Source: Proteobacteria bacterium UBA1673 (GTDB lineage Bacteria > Pseudomonadota > Gammaproteobacteria > Comchoanobacterales > Comchoanobacteraceae). Taken from it: 6,145 nucleotides of DNA. The notes beneath the pieces were generated by a model that saw only the letters and a list, made by a program, of their open reading frames with translations, did not search any database and was not told the DNA's origin. Below, piece after piece: positions 4,997 to 6,145 of this stretch (the first letter of the stretch is position 1; each line of letters begins with the position of its first letter). The translations under genes and the position numbers were made by a program. Location of the stretch: positions 1 to 6,145 of the forward strand of contig DCKN01000001.1 of the NCBI GenBank assembly GCA_002320385.1. Reading direction: 5' to 3'.

Positions 4997-6145
4997 ATGC
5001 CCTATCTTTACTCAACTGTGCAAGTTAGATCTTATGAGTCACAATTGATTGACCGTGGTATTGTATCGCTTGATGGATTACTCAGTGCTGCTTTTCAGGC
5101 GATATGGCGACATGTCCAGCCGCATCTCAAGCGTCAATTCAAGATTCTTGTTGTTTCTGGTAAGGGTTACAATGGTACTGATGGGCTTATGCTGGCGCTA
5201 CATATGTGGCGTAATGGGTATCATGTTGACCTATGCATGGTGTCGCACAGCGGCTTAAACCCTCTAGCACAATCACTTTATGATGAGATTAAGATGTCTG
5301 GTTTGGCTTGTATTGATCATCCAGATTGTTCAACGTACGATATTTGTATTGATGCAATATTGGGTATTGGTTTTAATGGTCATCATCTTAAGCCTGCTGT
5401 AAAATCTCTCATTCAAGAAATTAATCGTCGAAAAGGGATTTGCATCAGTATTGATTGTCCATCGGGAATTAATGCTGATACTGGTATGGTGTTTGACGAT
5501 GCTGTTCGTGCTGATATAACGATCATGCTATTGCTTAGAAAAAAAGGCTTATATAGCGCGGATGCCTTTGATTACCGTGGTGAGCTAGTTTTTGATCATT
5601 GTTTTTTGGAATATCGAGATTTGCTTGACCGGGTGTCGTCGATTGATCTGGTTGGGTTGAATCGGAACCTTTTTGATCCTGAAACGCCGCGTGCTAACGT
5701 TGATAAGAGGGACTTTGGCAGAGTGTTAGTCGTTGGTGGAAACGTTGGTATGCTTGGTGCTGTATTATTATCTTCATCAGCCGCGTCCCGATCTGGTGTG
5801 GGGCATGTAACATTATGCGTTAAAGACTCTGATCGCGTTATCTTACCTTTTGATTATACCACTGTTAGCCTTTCAGACATGCCTGGTCTTCTTGCTGGCT
5901 CTGCAATCAATGCGGTGTTGGTCGGTCCTGGCTTAGGCCAAGATGCTTGGTCTTTGGCTTGTTTAAAGTGCTGTTTATCTCATGCGCTTCCTACGGTTAT
6001 TGATGCAGATGCATTGCGTCTCGTTTCTGAGCATCATCTCGATTTACACGATCAGGTTATTATTACCCCTCATCATGGTGAGGCTGCGGCACTACTTCGT
6101 TGTACAGTTGATGCTGTAGCTCAGGATCGTTTTCAGGCGTGCATT
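4997..6145 (+). CDS. nnr: Bifunctional NAD(P)HX epimerase / ADP-dependent (S)-NAD(P)HX dehydratase, C-terminus cut off
   Basis: The first 383 codons of a two-domain nicotinamide-nucleotide repair enzyme (E. coli Nnr/YjeF, about 515 aa); the frame runs off the right edge. The N-terminal epimerase domain interconverts R- and S-NAD(P)HX; the C-terminal ribokinase-like domain dehydrates the S form using ADP. Epimerase features are the phosphate loop GKGYNGTDG (55-63), D119 in DAILGIG, and DCPSG (153-157). Dehydratase features are DFGRVLVVGG (239-248), GPGLGQ (310-315), DADAL (336-340) and TPHHGEAA (357-364). Several motifs drift from the norm: GYNGTDG replaces GNNGGDG, the usual HKG before the dehydratase domain is DKR (236-238), and the N-terminal ERAG-like helix motif is absent (SLDGLLSAAF). 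The ATG at 4997 gives an N-terminus (MPYLYSTVQVRSYE) that aligns with the family; a TGAG lies five bases upstream. In E. coli, tsaE follows nnr, so it may lie beyond the edge here. Confidence 0.93.
   Translation, partial: MPYLYSTVQVRSYESQLIDRGIVSLDGLLSAAFQAIWRHVQPHLKRQFKILVVSGKGYNGTDGLMLALHMWRNGYHVDLCMVSHSGLNPLAQSLYDEIKMSGLACIDHPDCSTYDICIDAILGIGFNGHHLKPAVKSLIQEINRRKGICISIDCPSGINADTGMVFDDAVRADITIMLLLRKKGLYSADAFDYRGELVFDHCFLEYRDLLDRVSSIDLVGLNRNLFDPETPRANVDKRDFGRVLVVGGNVGMLGAVLLSSSAASRSGVGHVTLCVKDSDRVILPFDYTTVSLSDMPGLLAGSAINAVLVGPGLGQDAWSLACLKCCLSHALPTVIDADALRLVSEHHLDLHDQVIITPHHGEAAALLRCTVDAVAQDRFQACI

Noticed and set aside
5049..5258. 69-codon frame inside nnr
   Set aside because: It lies in another frame over the conserved epimerase domain, whose motifs are read clearly from the ATG at 4997.

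Overview
The window looks like part of a gammaproteobacterial chromosome of fairly low G+C content. It carries housekeeping genes for cell-wall elongation, ribosome maturation, RNA turnover and cofactor repair. Lengths and motifs of RsfS (105 aa), RlmH (155 aa) and oligoribonuclease (180 aa) match the E. coli proteins closely, and the gene order combines two blocks known from that class. I cannot name the genus. The A+T richness and divergent protein sequences would suit a Legionellales-like or other host-associated lineage, but that is inference.

The minus-strand block, read from about 2940 down to 1, is rsfS, rlmH, mrdA (PBP2) and the start of rodA. It is the classical rsfS-rlmH-mrdA-mrdB cluster. 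rsfS and rlmH are 14 bases apart with a strong Shine-Dalgarno at the join, and rlmH and mrdA overlap by 4 bases. rodA is set apart by about 155 bases and has its own likely promoter. RsfS and RlmH act on the large ribosomal subunit. PBP2 and RodA form the lateral-wall peptidoglycan synthase of the elongasome.

The plus-strand block, from about 2980 to the right edge, is orn, an unrecognised 418-aa predicted membrane protein, and the first 383 codons of nnr, the bifunctional NAD(P)HX epimerase/dehydratase. In E. coli, orn and nnr lie close together with tRNA-Gly genes and queG between them; here the unknown membrane-protein gene fills that interval.

The two blocks diverge from a 150-base control region (2886-3035). 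It holds a perfect consensus promoter for rsfS (TTGACA, 17 bases, TATAAT) and an extended -10 promoter for orn. Five probable promoters can be read in the window. In all of them the -10 box ends 24-27 bases before the start codon I chose, giving leaders of about 18-21 bases, mostly with weak or no Shine-Dalgarno. This regularity supports the starts. In two cases (rsfS and the 418-aa gene) an upstream TTG that would extend the reading frame is instead the -35 box.

No tRNA, rRNA, CRISPR array, insertion sequence, long repeat or convincing rho-independent terminator was seen. No stretch over 300 bases lacks a gene. The least explained element is the 418-aa membrane protein.
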